Positions 31,189-41,369 are shown, counted from the first letter of the stretch. The stretch: 64,000 nucleotides of DNA from Burkholderiaceae bacterium (GCA_031253955.1 JAIRVJ010000128.1:1-64000); one strand, 5' to 3'. Notes: generated from the sequence alone by a model not told the origin. Program-made: numbers and translations.

Positions 31189-32574
31189 ATGCGCCGGACG
31201 ACTGATTTCCGCCACTCGGTGGTGTTTCGCATGTCGGCGGGCTACGGCGTGCTGCTGCTGGTTTCGGCGGCGCTCATTTCCTCCGTGTTCTATGTCGGCA
31301 CCGCCGGCCTTATCAACCGCAACATCGACACGCAGCTGGGCACCATCGCGCGCCATCTGGCCGATGTGCACCGGCAACGCGGCATCGGCGCGCTCGCCTA
31401 CGAAATCAACAGCCTGCTGACCGACGACAAGGAAAGCGACACCGAAATCTATCTGCTGCTGGACGGCAGCGGCGGCAAGCTCGTCGGCAACCTCACCGCC
31501 TGGCCGCCGCCGGCTTCCATCGAGGAAGGCTTGCAGCCCATCGAGGTGCAGCGCCTGGGCAAACGCTCGCGCAGCCGCCTGCTGGCCACCCGCCTTGCCG
31601 GCGGCGGCCTGCTGCTGGTGGGCCGCGACATGGACGACGTGCGCAAGCTCGAACACATGATCCTGACGGCGCTGATGCTAAGCGGGGCGCTCACCCTGCT
31701 GTTGATCGGCCTGGGCGCGGTGCTGTGTCGCCGCCAGTTGCAGCGCCCGTTGCGGGCCATCCACCGCGCCACTGTCGAGGTGGCCGGGGGCCGGCTGGAC
31801 CGGCGCATCGCCATCGGCGGTTCACGCGACGAATTCGCCACGGTGGCGCGCGACATCAACGGCATGCTCGAACAGATCGAACGGCTGATGAACGCCGCGC
31901 ACAACGTCTCCAACGCGATTGCCCACAACCTGCGCACACCCCTGGGCCGCATCCGCGCGGCGCTGGAGCAGGCGCTGCGCTCGTCCGATGGCGGTCAACG
32001 GCTGCCGCAGGGCGCGCGCTACGCCATCGGCGAAATCGACGATTTGATCGTCGTGCTCGACAAGCTGCTGCAAATCGCCGAGGCCGAATCGGGCGTGCGC
32101 CGCCAGAGTTTCGAGCCGCTCCAGGTGCGCGAGTTGCTGGGCGACCTGGCAGAGCTTTACCAGCCCGCCGCCGAAGCCGGGGGCATCGTTCTAACCTGCG
32201 GCGTCGAGGGCGATCCCCGCATCCTGGCCGACCGCCACCTGCTGGCCGGCACGCTCGCCAATCTGCTGGACAACGCCTTCAAGTACGCGGGCGCGGGCGC
32301 GCACGTGGAACTGCGCGCGGCCGAGCAGGGCGGCCAAGTCGTCATCACCGTGCAGGACGACGGCCCCGGCGTTGCGCCCGCCGCGCTGCCGCGCATCACC
32401 GAGCGGTTTTTCCGGGCCAGCGCCGGCGACGCCCACCCGCGCGGCAACGGCCTGGGCCTGAGCATCGCCGAGGCCGTAGTGAGCCTGCACCGTGGCCAGT
32501 TGACGCTGGAAAACACCGCGCCCGGCCTCAAAGTCAGCCTGCTGCTGCCAGCGGCCAACCTTTCCAAACTGTAA
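31189..32574 (+). CDS. Sensor histidine kinase
   Basis: Two TM helices, HAMP, NAIAHNLRTPLGRIRAALEQ H-box, HATPase DDGPGVAPAALPRITERFFR, GNGLGLSI. Confidence 0.9.
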   Translation: MRRTTDFRHSVVFRMSAGYGVLLLVSAALISSVFYVGTAGLINRNIDTQLGTIARHLADVHRQRGIGALAYEINSLLTDDKESDTEIYLLLDGSGGKLVGNLTAWPPPASIEEGLQPIEVQRLGKRSRSRLLATRLAGGGLLLVGRDMDDVRKLEHMILTALMLSGALTLLLIGLGAVLCRRQLQRPLRAIHRATVEVAGGRLDRRIAIGGSRDEFATVARDINGMLEQIERLMNAAHNVSNAIAHNLRTPLGRIRAALEQALRSSDGGQRLPQGARYAIGEIDDLIVVLDKLLQIAEAESGVRRQSFEPLQVRELLGDLAELYQPAAEAGGIVLTCGVEGDPRILADRHLLAGTLANLLDNAFKYAGAGAHVELRAAEQGGQVVITVQDDGPGVAPAALPRITERFFRASAGDAHPRGNGLGLSIAEAVVSLHRGQLTLENTAPGLKVSLLLPAANLSKL

Positions 32575-32631
32575 CTGGCGGAAAGGCGTTTCCGCCCGCA
32601 TGATGCGCGCAGATTTTTGCGCACGTCACCC

Positions 32632-33801
32632 ATGAAATTCCCTCTTCGCCGCATGATTGCCGGCGGCTGCCTGCTAGCGGCCCTGCTGCCGATGCAGGCT
32701 TGCCGGCAACAGGAAAACGCTCCTGCGCCCGCGCCGCCTCCGGCCGCGCCGCCGCAAAGCGTCACGCTTGATGCCGGGCAGGCCGGGCAAATCCGCGTGG
32801 AGGCGGCCAGCGAGCGCGATTTCGCGCCGCAGGTGCAAGCGCCCGGCCATGTGGATTTCGATCAGGATCACCTGGCCCAGGTTTCCTCGCCGTGGGCGGG
32901 CCGCGTGCAGCAGGTGTTCGTCAAGGCAGGTGATGTGGTGCGCCGGGGCCAGCCGCTGTTTTCGGTTGCCAGCCCCGACTTGGCCCAGGCCGAAGGCGCG
33001 CTAATCGGCGCGCAAGGCACTTGGGCGCAAGCCAAGGCCGCGCTGCAACGCGCCCAGGGCCTGGCGCAGGCGCAGGCCAACGCGCCGCGCGATCTGGAGC
33101 AGGCCGTCTCCGACGAGCAGACCGCCGCCGGCAACTACCAGGCCGCGCGGCAGGCGCTGCGCCTGTACGGCAAGAGCGAGGCGGAGATTGACGGCATCGC
33201 CGCCGCCCGGCGGGTCGATGGCCTGCTGCGCATCGACAGCCCGATGGAAGGCCGCGTGGCGACGCGCGCCATCGCTCCCGGCGCGTTGGTGCAGCCCAGC
33301 GACAGCCCCGCGCCCATGAGCATCGCCCCGTCTTCCACTCTGTGGCTGGTGGCTGACGTGACCGAGGCCGATGCCGCGCAAGTGCGCGCCGGTCAGGTCA
33401 TGACGGCCACGCTGCCGGCGCTGCCCGGAGTGACTCTGGAAAGCAAGGTGGACTACGTGGGCAGCGCCTGCGACGCCGCCACGCACCGCGTGGCGGCGCG
33501 CGCCACGCTGCGCCAGGCCCCCGCCGGGCTGCTGCCGCAGATGCTGGCCGACATCACCATCCGCACCGCCGAACCCGTGCGGCAAGTGGCCGTGCCGATG
33601 GACGCGGTGGTACGCGAAAGCGACGGCACGCTGGTGATTTTCGCCACCGCGGACGCCCTGACGTTTACCCGCCGTCCGGTGCAACTGGACGAGCCGCAAG
33701 GCGGCTATTACCCGGTGCGCTCCGGCCTGCAAGCGGGCGAGCGCATCGCCGCCTCGGGCGCGCTGTTTCTGAGCAATGCGCTGGCGCTGCTGGCGCAGTA
33801 G
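32632..33801 (+). CDS. Efflux RND transporter periplasmic adaptor (CzcB/CusB-like)
   Basis: Lipobox-like LLPMQAC; membrane-fusion hairpin and VTEADAAQVRAGQVMTATLPALPG. Confidence 0.85.
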   Translation: MKFPLRRMIAGGCLLAALLPMQACRQQENAPAPAPPPAAPPQSVTLDAGQAGQIRVEAASERDFAPQVQAPGHVDFDQDHLAQVSSPWAGRVQQVFVKAGDVVRRGQPLFSVASPDLAQAEGALIGAQGTWAQAKAALQRAQGLAQAQANAPRDLEQAVSDEQTAAGNYQAARQALRLYGKSEAEIDGIAAARRVDGLLRIDSPMEGRVATRAIAPGALVQPSDSPAPMSIAPSSTLWLVADVTEADAAQVRAGQVMTATLPALPGVTLESKVDYVGSACDAATHRVAARATLRQAPAGLLPQMLADITIRTAEPVRQVAVPMDAVVRESDGTLVIFATADALTFTRRPVQLDEPQGGYYPVRSGLQAGERIAASGALFLSNALALLAQ

Positions 33802-33831
33802 CCGCTACGTCACCAGCAGGAAAAAACAGCC

Positions 33832-36800
33832 GTGTTCAGAGGTCTGCTCGCATTCGCGCTGTCGCGCCGCTCCATCGTGTTGATGGCGCTGGCCGCTTTT
33901 GCGGTGGGCGGGCTGGTGGCCTACGGCAAGCTCAACATTGAGGCGTATCCCAATCCCGCGCCGGTGATTCTGGAAATTACCGCGCAAGCGCCGGGCCTCT
34001 CGGCCGAGGAGATGGAGCGCAGCTATACGCGCCCGATGGAAGTGGGGCTGGCGACCACGCCGGGGGTGGATACGATCCGCTCGACTTCGTTTTACGGCCT
34101 CTCGTTCGTGCGCGTAACGTTCCGCTATGGCGTTGATTACACGCTGGCCTACACGCAGGCGGCGCTGAACCTGCAACAGAACGTCAGCCTGCCCGACGGC
34201 GTGCAGCCGCAGATTCAGGCGTCCAGCCTGGTCGGCGAAATCTATCGTTATCAACTGATAGGTCCGCCGCATTTGAGCCTGACCGACCTGCGCACCTTGC
34301 AGGATTGGGTGGTCACGCGGCGGCTGCTGTCGGTGTCCGGCGTCGCGCAGGTGGTGACCTGGGGCGGCACAACCAAGGAGTACGAGGTCGAGGCCGACGC
34401 GCGCAAGCTCCAGGGCTACAACATCACGCTGCCGCAACTGATCGCCGCCATAGCCAACGCCAACACCAACGTGGGCGGGCGCACCGTCAACATCGGGCAG
34501 CAGTCGGTCAACATCCGCGGCGTCGGCCTGATCCGCGACACGCAGGACATCGGCAACATCGTGCTCACGCAGACAGGCGGCACGCCGGTGCTGGTCAAGG
34601 ACGTGGCCAGGGTGTTCGTGGGCGCCACGCCGCGCTTGGGCAAGGCCGGGCGCGACGACGCGGACGACGTGGTCACCGGCATCGTGGTGATGAACCGCAC
34701 CATGCAGACCAACGAGGTGCTGGGCCGCGTCAAGGACGAAATCGAAAAGCTTAACCACGACGGCACGCTGCCGGCGGGCGTGCAGGCGGTGCCGTTTTAC
34801 GACCGCGCCAGCCTGGTCAACGTGACCACGCAGACCGTGCTGCATAACCTGATCTTCGGCTGCCTGCTGGTGTTCCTGATCCAGTGGATGTTTCTGGGCG
34901 ATCTGCGCAGCGCGATCATCGTCAGCGCGAACATTCCGGTCGCGCTGCTGTTTGCCATCATCATCCTGGTGCTGACGGGCGAATCGGCCAACCTGCTTTC
35001 GCTGGGCGCGGTGGACTTCGGCATCATCGTCGATTCGGCGGTGATCCTGATCGAGAACATCTTCCGCAATTTCCAGAAGCCCTTGGCCGAGCGCGAGCAA
35101 CTGCTCAACGACCAGGCGCAGCGGTCGTTCGGAATGTACGAGCAGGGCGGCATCGCCTACGGCTGGCCCAAGCGCCTGCGCTTACTGTTCACCAGCGCCA
35201 TCGAGGTGGATCGGGCGGTGCTGTTTTCCACGGCGATCATGGTGGCCGCCTTCATTCCCCTGTTCACCATGCAGGGCGTGGAAGGCCAGATCTTCGGTCC
35301 GATGGCGCGCACCTATGCGTATGCGCTGACCGGCGCGCTGATTGCCACGTTCACCGTCACGCCCGTGCTGGCCTCGCTGCTTTTGCCCGAGCATGTGGCG
35401 GAAACCGAAACCGTGTTCGTGCGCGCCATCCGCCGCGTGTATTCGCCGGTGTTGCGCTGGGCGCTGCGGCGGCGCAAGACCACGGTGGCCCTGGGCGGCG
35501 CGTTCCTGCTGGTGGCCGCGCTGCTGCTGCCGCGCATCGGCACCGAATTTCTGCCCGCGCTGGAAGAAGGCAACCTGTGGATCCGCGCCACCATGCCGGT
35601 CACGATCTCGCTGGAGGCGAGCATGGACAAGGCCAGCCGGATGCGGCAAATCGTCAAGTCGCACCCGGAGGTGATGACCGTCGTCTCGCAGCACGGCCGC
35701 CCGGACGACGGCAGCGATGCCGCGGGGTTTTACAACCTGGAGCTGTTCGCGCCGCTCAAGCCGCGCGAGCAATGGCCGGCTGGGCACACCAAGGAGGCGC
35801 TCGTCAGCGCCTTGCAAAAACAACTGGAAGGCGAGTTTCCCGGCGTGGAATTCAACTTCTCGCAGTACATCCAGGACAACATTCAGGAAGGGCTATCGGG
35901 CGTCAAGGGCGCCAATTCGGTGAAGATCATCGGCCCCGATCTGGCAGAACTGGAAAAACTGGCCGCCCAGGTGCTGCACGAGATCACGCAAGTCAAGGGC
36001 GTGCAAGACGCAGGCGTGTTCAGCGTGCTGGGCCAGCCCAACCTCAACATCACCATCGACCGCGCTAAGGCCGCGCGCCACGGCCTGAACACCGGCGACA
36101 TCAATGCCGTGGTGCAGGCCGCCGCCGGCGGCACGACAGCCACCACCGTGCTGGAGGACGACCGCCAGTTCGACCTGGTGGTGCGGCTGGCGCCCCGCTA
36201 CCGCTCCGACGTGCGCGCCATTGGCGACATTGCCGTCGGCACCTCCGCGCCATCGGGCGCGACCGCGTATGTGCCGTTGCGCGAGCTGGCGGCGATTTCG
36301 CTGGATACCGGCGCTTCGTACATCTATCACGAGCGCAACGAGCGGTTCATCCCGGTCAAATTCAGCGTGCGCGGGCGCGATCTGGGCAGCACCGTGCAAG
36401 AGGCGCAGGCGCGCATCGCCCGGCACGTAACGCTGCCCGCCGGCTATCACCTGGCCTGGGCCGGCGAGTTCGACAGCATGCGGCAGGCCGCGCAGCGGCT
36501 GGCGGTGGCGCTGCCGGTTGCGATCCTGCTCATCCTGGCGCTGCTCTACACCCTGTACGGCTCAGTGCGCGACAGCCTGCTCACGCTGGCGGCGATTCCG
36601 TTTTCCATTGCCGGCGGCATCATCGCGCTGTACGTTTCGGGCCTCAACTTGAGCGTGTCGGCGGGCATCGGTTTCATCTCGCTGTTCGGCGTGTCGGTGA
36701 TGAGCGGGATTTTGGTGATCTCCTGGTTCAATCACCTGCTGTTTGCCGGGCGCACGGCGGTCGATGCGATGACCCTCGCCGCCGAAGAACGCATGCGCCC

Positions 36801-37017
36801 GACGCTGATGATGGCGTTTTCAGCCTGCATCGGCCTGCTGCCCGCCGCCCTGTCCACCGGCATCGGCAGCCAGGTGCAGCGGCCGCTGGCTACCGTAGTG
36901 GTGGGCGGCATGCTGCTAGGCCCCATCATGCTGCTGATCGTGGCCCCGGCCTTGCAGGTGATGATGGTGCAGTGGTCGCTGCGGCGCAAGGAACGCCGTT
37001 TGGGAGCGGCGTCATGA
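33832..37017 (+). CDS. Heavy-metal-type RND efflux permease (CzcA/CusA family)
   Basis: 1061 aa; TM4 motif GAVDFGIIVDSAVILIENIFRN; NPAPVILEITAQAPGLSAEEMERSYTRPME. Confidence 0.93.
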   Translation: MFRGLLAFALSRRSIVLMALAAFAVGGLVAYGKLNIEAYPNPAPVILEITAQAPGLSAEEMERSYTRPMEVGLATTPGVDTIRSTSFYGLSFVRVTFRYGVDYTLAYTQAALNLQQNVSLPDGVQPQIQASSLVGEIYRYQLIGPPHLSLTDLRTLQDWVVTRRLLSVSGVAQVVTWGGTTKEYEVEADARKLQGYNITLPQLIAAIANANTNVGGRTVNIGQQSVNIRGVGLIRDTQDIGNIVLTQTGGTPVLVKDVARVFVGATPRLGKAGRDDADDVVTGIVVMNRTMQTNEVLGRVKDEIEKLNHDGTLPAGVQAVPFYDRASLVNVTTQTVLHNLIFGCLLVFLIQWMFLGDLRSAIIVSANIPVALLFAIIILVLTGESANLLSLGAVDFGIIVDSAVILIENIFRNFQKPLAEREQLLNDQAQRSFGMYEQGGIAYGWPKRLRLLFTSAIEVDRAVLFSTAIMVAAFIPLFTMQGVEGQIFGPMARTYAYALTGALIATFTVTPVLASLLLPEHVAETETVFVRAIRRVYSPVLRWALRRRKTTVALGGAFLLVAALLLPRIGTEFLPALEEGNLWIRATMPVTISLEASMDKASRMRQIVKSHPEVMTVVSQHGRPDDGSDAAGFYNLELFAPLKPREQWPAGHTKEALVSALQKQLEGEFPGVEFNFSQYIQDNIQEGLSGVKGANSVKIIGPDLAELEKLAAQVLHEITQVKGVQDAGVFSVLGQPNLNITIDRAKAARHGLNTGDINAVVQAAAGGTTATTVLEDDRQFDLVVRLAPRYRSDVRAIGDIAVGTSAPSGATAYVPLRELAAISLDTGASYIYHERNERFIPVKFSVRGRDLGSTVQEAQARIARHVTLPAGYHLAWAGEFDSMRQAAQRLAVALPVAILLILALLYTLYGSVRDSLLTLAAIPFSIAGGIIALYVSGLNLSVSAGIGFISLFGVSVMSGILVISWFNHLLFAGRTAVDAMTLAAEERMRPTLMMAFSACIGLLPAALSTGIGSQVQRPLATVVVGGMLLGPIMLLIVAPALQVMMVQWSLRRKERRLGAAS

Positions 37018-38537
37018 GCGGTTTTGTTTTTCTCCCTCTCCCGCTTGCGGGAGAGGGTTGGGGAGAGGGCCAGCCGAAGGCTGGCAGGCGCTTGTTTTTG
37101 CGCTGCTGGCCCACGCTCGCCATCGCCCTGGCCGCCCTCGCCGGCTGCGCCGTAGGCCCCGACTACCAGCGCCCCGAAACCCCCGCTCCGGCCCAATTCA
37201 CCCGCCAGCCGCTGGCGGCGACCAAGGGCAGCGAGCACGGCCCGGCGCAGCAGTGGTCGCCCGGCGCATCCATCAGCCAGACCTGGTGGCAAATGTTCGG
37301 CTCGCCTGCGCTCGATACCCGCGTGGAGCGCGCATTGGCCCATAACCCCGATCTGCAAGCGGCCACCGCCGCCCTGCTGCAAGCGCGGGAAAACGTCGCG
37401 GCCCAGCGCGCCGCGTTCTTTCCCACGGCGCAGCTTGGCTACACGCCGTCGCGCCAGCGCGAGGCGGTGGGCACGCTCTCGCCCAGCCTGGAGTCGGGCG
37501 CGGCAATTTACACGCTGCACACCGCCCAACTCACCATCAGCTACGCCCCCGACGTGTTCGGGCTGAACCGCCGCACGGTGGAAGCGCTCGCGGCGCAGGC
37601 CGATAACCAGCGTTATCAGCTTGAAGCGGCGCGGTTGACCCTGGCCACCAATGTGGTCAACGCCAGCATCGAGGAAGCCGCGTTGCGCGCGCAGATCGAG
37701 GCCATCCAGGCCGTCATTGACGCGCAAACGCACGCGCTGGCGATCCTGCACGATCAGTTTCGCCTGGGCCACGCATCAGCCTTGGACGTGGCCGCGCAGG
37801 AAGGCGCGCTGGCGCAGGCGCGGCAAGCCCTGCCGCCTTTGGAAAAACAGTTGCAGCAAAACCGCGACCTGCTGGCAATTTTGTGCGGCGACACGCCCGA
37901 TCAGGCCGGCGCGCCGCAGTTCGATCTGGAGCATTTCACCCTGCCGGTCACGCTGCCGCAAGGCGTGCCCTCGCAACTGGTCACGCAGCGTCCCGACGTG
38001 CGCGCCGCCGAAGAAAACGTGCGCGCCGCCAGCGCCCAGGTCGGCGTGGCCGTGGCCAACCGCCTGCCCCAGTTCACCTTGCAGGGCGCTTACGGTGGCA
38101 GTTCCACGGCGTTTGCCCGCATGTTCGCCGCCGACAACCTGTTCTGGTCCCTGGCCGGCAGCGTCAGCCAGACCCTGCTGGACTTCGGCGCGCTCGCGCA
38201 CCAGCAGCGCGCCGCCGAAGCGGCCTTGCGGCAGGCGGCGGCGCAATACCGCGGCGCGGTGCTCGCGGCATTCCAGAACGTGGCCGATGCGCTCTACGCC
38301 ATCGACGCCGACGCCCATGCGCTGGCCGCCGCCGATGACGCCGAACGCGCCGCCGCGCGCACGCTGGAACTTACCGGCAAGCAGCAGCAACTGGGCTACG
38401 TCGATGCGCTCACCCTCATCAACGCGCAGCAGGCGTACCAGCAAGCGCGCGTCGCCCGCATCCAGGCCCAAGCCGCGCGCCTGAGCGACACGGCGGCGCT
38501 GATCCAGGCGCTGGGCGGTGGCTGGCAGGATTCGTGA
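37015..38537 (+). CDS. NodT-family outer membrane efflux lipoprotein
   Basis: ALAALAGCAVGPDYQRPETPAPAQF lipobox and OEP repeats; the first ~25 codons include a REP-like repeat. Confidence 0.9.
37034..37085. repeat. 52-bp REP-like element within the 5' coding end of the nodT-like gene
   Basis: CCCTCTCCCGCTTGCGGGAGAGGGTTGGGGAGAGGGCCAGCCGAAGGCTGGC; 50/52 identical to the reverse complement of 38821-38872. Confidence 0.9.
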
Positions 38538-38684
38538 CACCCGCCAACCGCTGCCCTAGGCTTTACTATTCGCATTGTCGGCTGCTTGTCTTTCCGTCCA
38601 GGTATTTTGGCGAGCCGCGATAACTTTGGGATGTATCGCACGCAGCCCCATCGTCATGCGGCTGTTTTTGTGTACCCTTATCCC

Positions 38685-40031
38685 ATGATCGGCGCTTTGT
38701 ACGACCTGGCCATTTGGGCGGCGCAGCCGCTGTTGCGGAGCAAATTGCGCCGCCGTGGGCGGGCCGAGCCAGGATATCTGCACGCGGTGGAAGAACGCTT
38801 TGGGCATTACACGCAGCCCCGCCAGCCTTCGGCTGCCCCTCTCCCCACCCCTCTCCCGCAAGCGGGAGAGGGAGCAAACGCCAATCCGCATGATGGGCAG
38901 CCGCTGATCTGGATCCACGCCGTCTCGCTAGGCGAAACGCGCGCGGCGGCCATCCTGCTCCACGAATTGCGCGCGCGCTGGCCGCAGATGCGCCTGCTGC
39001 TCACGCACGGCACGGCCACCGGGCGGGCCGAAGGCGGCAAGCTGCTGCGCGCGGGCGACGTGCAGGTCTGGCAGCCGTGGGATACGCCCGCCGCCACGCG
39101 GCGCTTTTACGCGCACTTTAGGCCCGACGCGGGCGTGCTGATGGAAACCGAAATCTGGCCGAACCTGATCGGCGAAGGCCGACGCGCGGGCGTGCCTATT
39201 GTTCTTGCCAATGCGCGCTTGTCGGAAAAATCCCTGCGCGGCGCGCGGCGCGCGGCGGCTGTGTTGCGCCCGGCTTACGCGGCCTTGTCTGCCGTGTGGG
39301 CGCAAACCGAGGCCGACGCCGCCCGCCTGCACCAGGCCGGAGCGCACGGCGTGGCCGTGCTCGGCAACCTGAAATTCGACGCCGCGCCCGACGCCACCGC
39401 CGTCGCGCGGGGGCAGGCTTGGCGCGCGCGGTGCGGCAAGCCCGTCGTCATGCTCGCCAGTTCGCGCGAAGGCGAAGAAGTCATGCTGCTGCAAGCCCTG
39501 CGCGCCCAGCCGCCGCGCCTGCCCATCCAGTGGCTGATCGTGCCGCGCCACCCGCAGCGGTTTGACGCCGTGGCCGATTTGATTGGCACGGCGGGCTGGC
39601 CCGTGAGCCGCCGCAGCGGGTGGGCCGATGACGCGCCACCAGCCGATGCCGCCAACGCTATTTGGCTGGGCGACAGCCTGGGTGAAATGGCCGCCTGGTA
39701 CACGCTGGCCGACGCCGCGCTGCTGGGCGGCAGCTTCGCGCCGCTGGGCGGGCAGAACCTGATTGAAGCGGCGGCCTGCGGCTGCCCGGTGCTCATGGGG
39801 CCGCACACCTACAACTTCGACGAGGCCGCCCACCTGGCGCTGCAAGCAAACGCCGCGCTGCGCGCAGCCGGCATGGCCGACGCCGTGGCGCAAACCGCCG
39901 CCCTGCTGCAAGAGCGCGCGCAACACACCGCCATGACGCAAGCGGCCCGCGCCTTTGCCGCCAGCCAGCGCGGCGCAGCGCAACGCATGGCCGGGGCGCT
40001 GGCGCGGTTGCCTGGCATTGCGCGTTCGTAG
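38685..40031 (+). CDS. waaA: 3-deoxy-D-manno-octulosonic acid transferase
   Basis: IWIHAVSLGETRAA, METEIWPNLI, NARLSEKS, FAPLGGQNLIEAAACG. Confidence 0.93.
   Translation: MIGALYDLAIWAAQPLLRSKLRRRGRAEPGYLHAVEERFGHYTQPRQPSAAPLPTPLPQAGEGANANPHDGQPLIWIHAVSLGETRAAAILLHELRARWPQMRLLLTHGTATGRAEGGKLLRAGDVQVWQPWDTPAATRRFYAHFRPDAGVLMETEIWPNLIGEGRRAGVPIVLANARLSEKSLRGARRAAAVLRPAYAALSAVWAQTEADAARLHQAGAHGVAVLGNLKFDAAPDATAVARGQAWRARCGKPVVMLASSREGEEVMLLQALRAQPPRLPIQWLIVPRHPQRFDAVADLIGTAGWPVSRRSGWADDAPPADAANAIWLGDSLGEMAAWYTLADAALLGGSFAPLGGQNLIEAAACGCPVLMGPHTYNFDEAAHLALQANAALRAAGMADAVAQTAALLQERAQHTAMTQAARAFAASQRGAAQRMAGALARLPGIARS
38821..38872. repeat. 52-bp REP-like element translated in frame in waaA
   Basis: GCCAGCCTTCGGCTGCCCCTCTCCCCACCCCTCTCCCGCAAGCGGGAGAGGG. 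Confidence 0.9.
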
Positions 40032-40055
40032 GGGCGGAAAATTTTTTGCCCTTAC
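40028..40055. repeat. GTAGGGGCG palindrome at the waaA stop codon
   Basis: GTAGGGGCGGAAAATTTTTTGCCCTTAC; TAG at 40029-40031 is the waaA stop. Confidence 0.85.
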
Positions 40056-40069
40056 GCTACGCTAGATTT

Positions 40070-40155
40070 TCTATAGCTTGATACCTTGATTTATATTTTA
40101 TTTACCAGTATTTTATATGCCAAATATATACAATAAATTGGCTTAAAGCTCTCAA
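40070..40155. repeat. 86-bp AT-rich element (copy 5, degenerate ends)
   Basis: TCTATAGCT ... AGCTCTCAA, 86 bp. Confidence 0.7.
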
Positions 40156-40183
40156 ATTGAGAGTTACCACTTTCAAACGCCAA

Positions 40184-40326
40184 GGCGATCGCATCTAAAT
40201 TCCATGAGTTGAATTTCGACGCGACAAATAACACTTGTGCCGTCGTAGGGGCGAAAAATTTTTCGCCCCTACATCCGTGCTCCATCGCCAACTGGTTGAT
40301 TCTTAAGAAATTCAGATGCGATCGCC
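40184..40326. repeat. Nested palindromic element with GGCGATCGCATCT arms around a perfect 28-bp palindrome (40245-40272)
   Basis: Arms GGCGATCGCATCT / AGATGCGATCGCC; inner GTAGGGGCGAAAAATTTTTCGCCCCTAC. Confidence 0.85.
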
Positions 40327-40346
40327 CTGTTTCAAACGCTCAACGC

Positions 40347-41369
40347 TCAGGGTTCCCCCAAGCCCAGCCCTTTGGTGAGCTGCCGGTAGATGGGCCACGT
40401 GCGTTCGATGAACTTGCGGGCCGCCGCGCCTGTCAAGGGAGGCTGATCTTCCGCCATCAATTCATTGACCGACTTCATGCGGCTGGACTGGGTGAAGGAC
40501 TGCGCCACCAGTTCCGCCACGCGCTCAAGAATGCTGGCGGGCGTGCCGGCGGGCGCGAAGAGAACATTGGTTTCTTCCAGATCCTGGAACGCCGGCCCGG
40601 TGAACCCCACCTCGGCCCAGGTGGGAACCGCAGGCAGGCGCGGCGAACGCTTGCGCGTGAACACCAGCAGCGGGCGCACCGTGCCTTGCGCGATGGCGCC
40701 GCCAAGCGAGGTGAGCGAGGCCGCGCCGATGTCCACCGAGCCGGAGTAAAGATCGACCAGCATCGGTCCCGATCCCTTGTAATTGACGATGTTGAATTCC
40801 GCTCCGGTAGATTTAATGATTTCCGTGAGCATGATCTGCCAGCCGGAGCCGATGGCGTAATTGCCCGCGTTGACGGGTTTCTGCTTGGCGTAGGCAATCA
40901 GCTCTTCAAAAGAGCGGACGGGGAAATTCTTGTTGGCCGTCACGGTGATCGGCCCCACGCCCAGGGAAGCGATCGGCACCAGGTCCTTGTCCACATCGAT
41001 GGGCATCTTGCGCAGCATCACGGGCGCTTGCGCCAGTTGGCTGTTGAGCGAGATCAGCAGCGTGTAGCCGTCCGGGTTGGCCTTGGCGACGGCGGTGGCG
41101 GCAATCATGCTGACGCCGCCCGCCCGGTTTTCCACGATCACCGGCACGCCAAGCTGCTGCGAAAACCAGTCGGCCAGCGCCCGCGCCGTGGCGTCGTTGG
41201 ACGAGCCGGGCGCCTGCGCGGCGATGATCCGAATGGGTTTGGATGGCCACGCGGCCTCGGCCAAGGCACGCACGCCATACAGCCCGGCGGCGAGCGCCGC
41301 GCCGCAAAGCGCCGTTCGGCGAGAGATCATCCCATCGGCTGACGAGGGTGTGCGAACGGCCATGTTCAT
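40347..41369 (-). CDS. Bug-family TTT substrate-binding protein
   Basis: WPSKPIRIIAAQAPGSSNDATARALADWFSQQLGVPVIVENRAGG. Confidence 0.9.
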   Translation of the reverse strand: MNMAVRTPSSADGMISRRTALCGAALAAGLYGVRALAEAAWPSKPIRIIAAQAPGSSNDATARALADWFSQQLGVPVIVENRAGGVSMIAATAVAKANPDGYTLLISLNSQLAQAPVMLRKMPIDVDKDLVPIASLGVGPITVTANKNFPVRSFEELIAYAKQKPVNAGNYAIGSGWQIMLTEIIKSTGAEFNIVNYKGSGPMLVDLYSGSVDIGAASLTSLGGAIAQGTVRPLLVFTRKRSPRLPAVPTWAEVGFTGPAFQDLEETNVLFAPAGTPASILERVAELVAQSFTQSSRMKSVNELMAEDQPPLTGAAARKFIERTWPIYRQLTKGLGLGEP

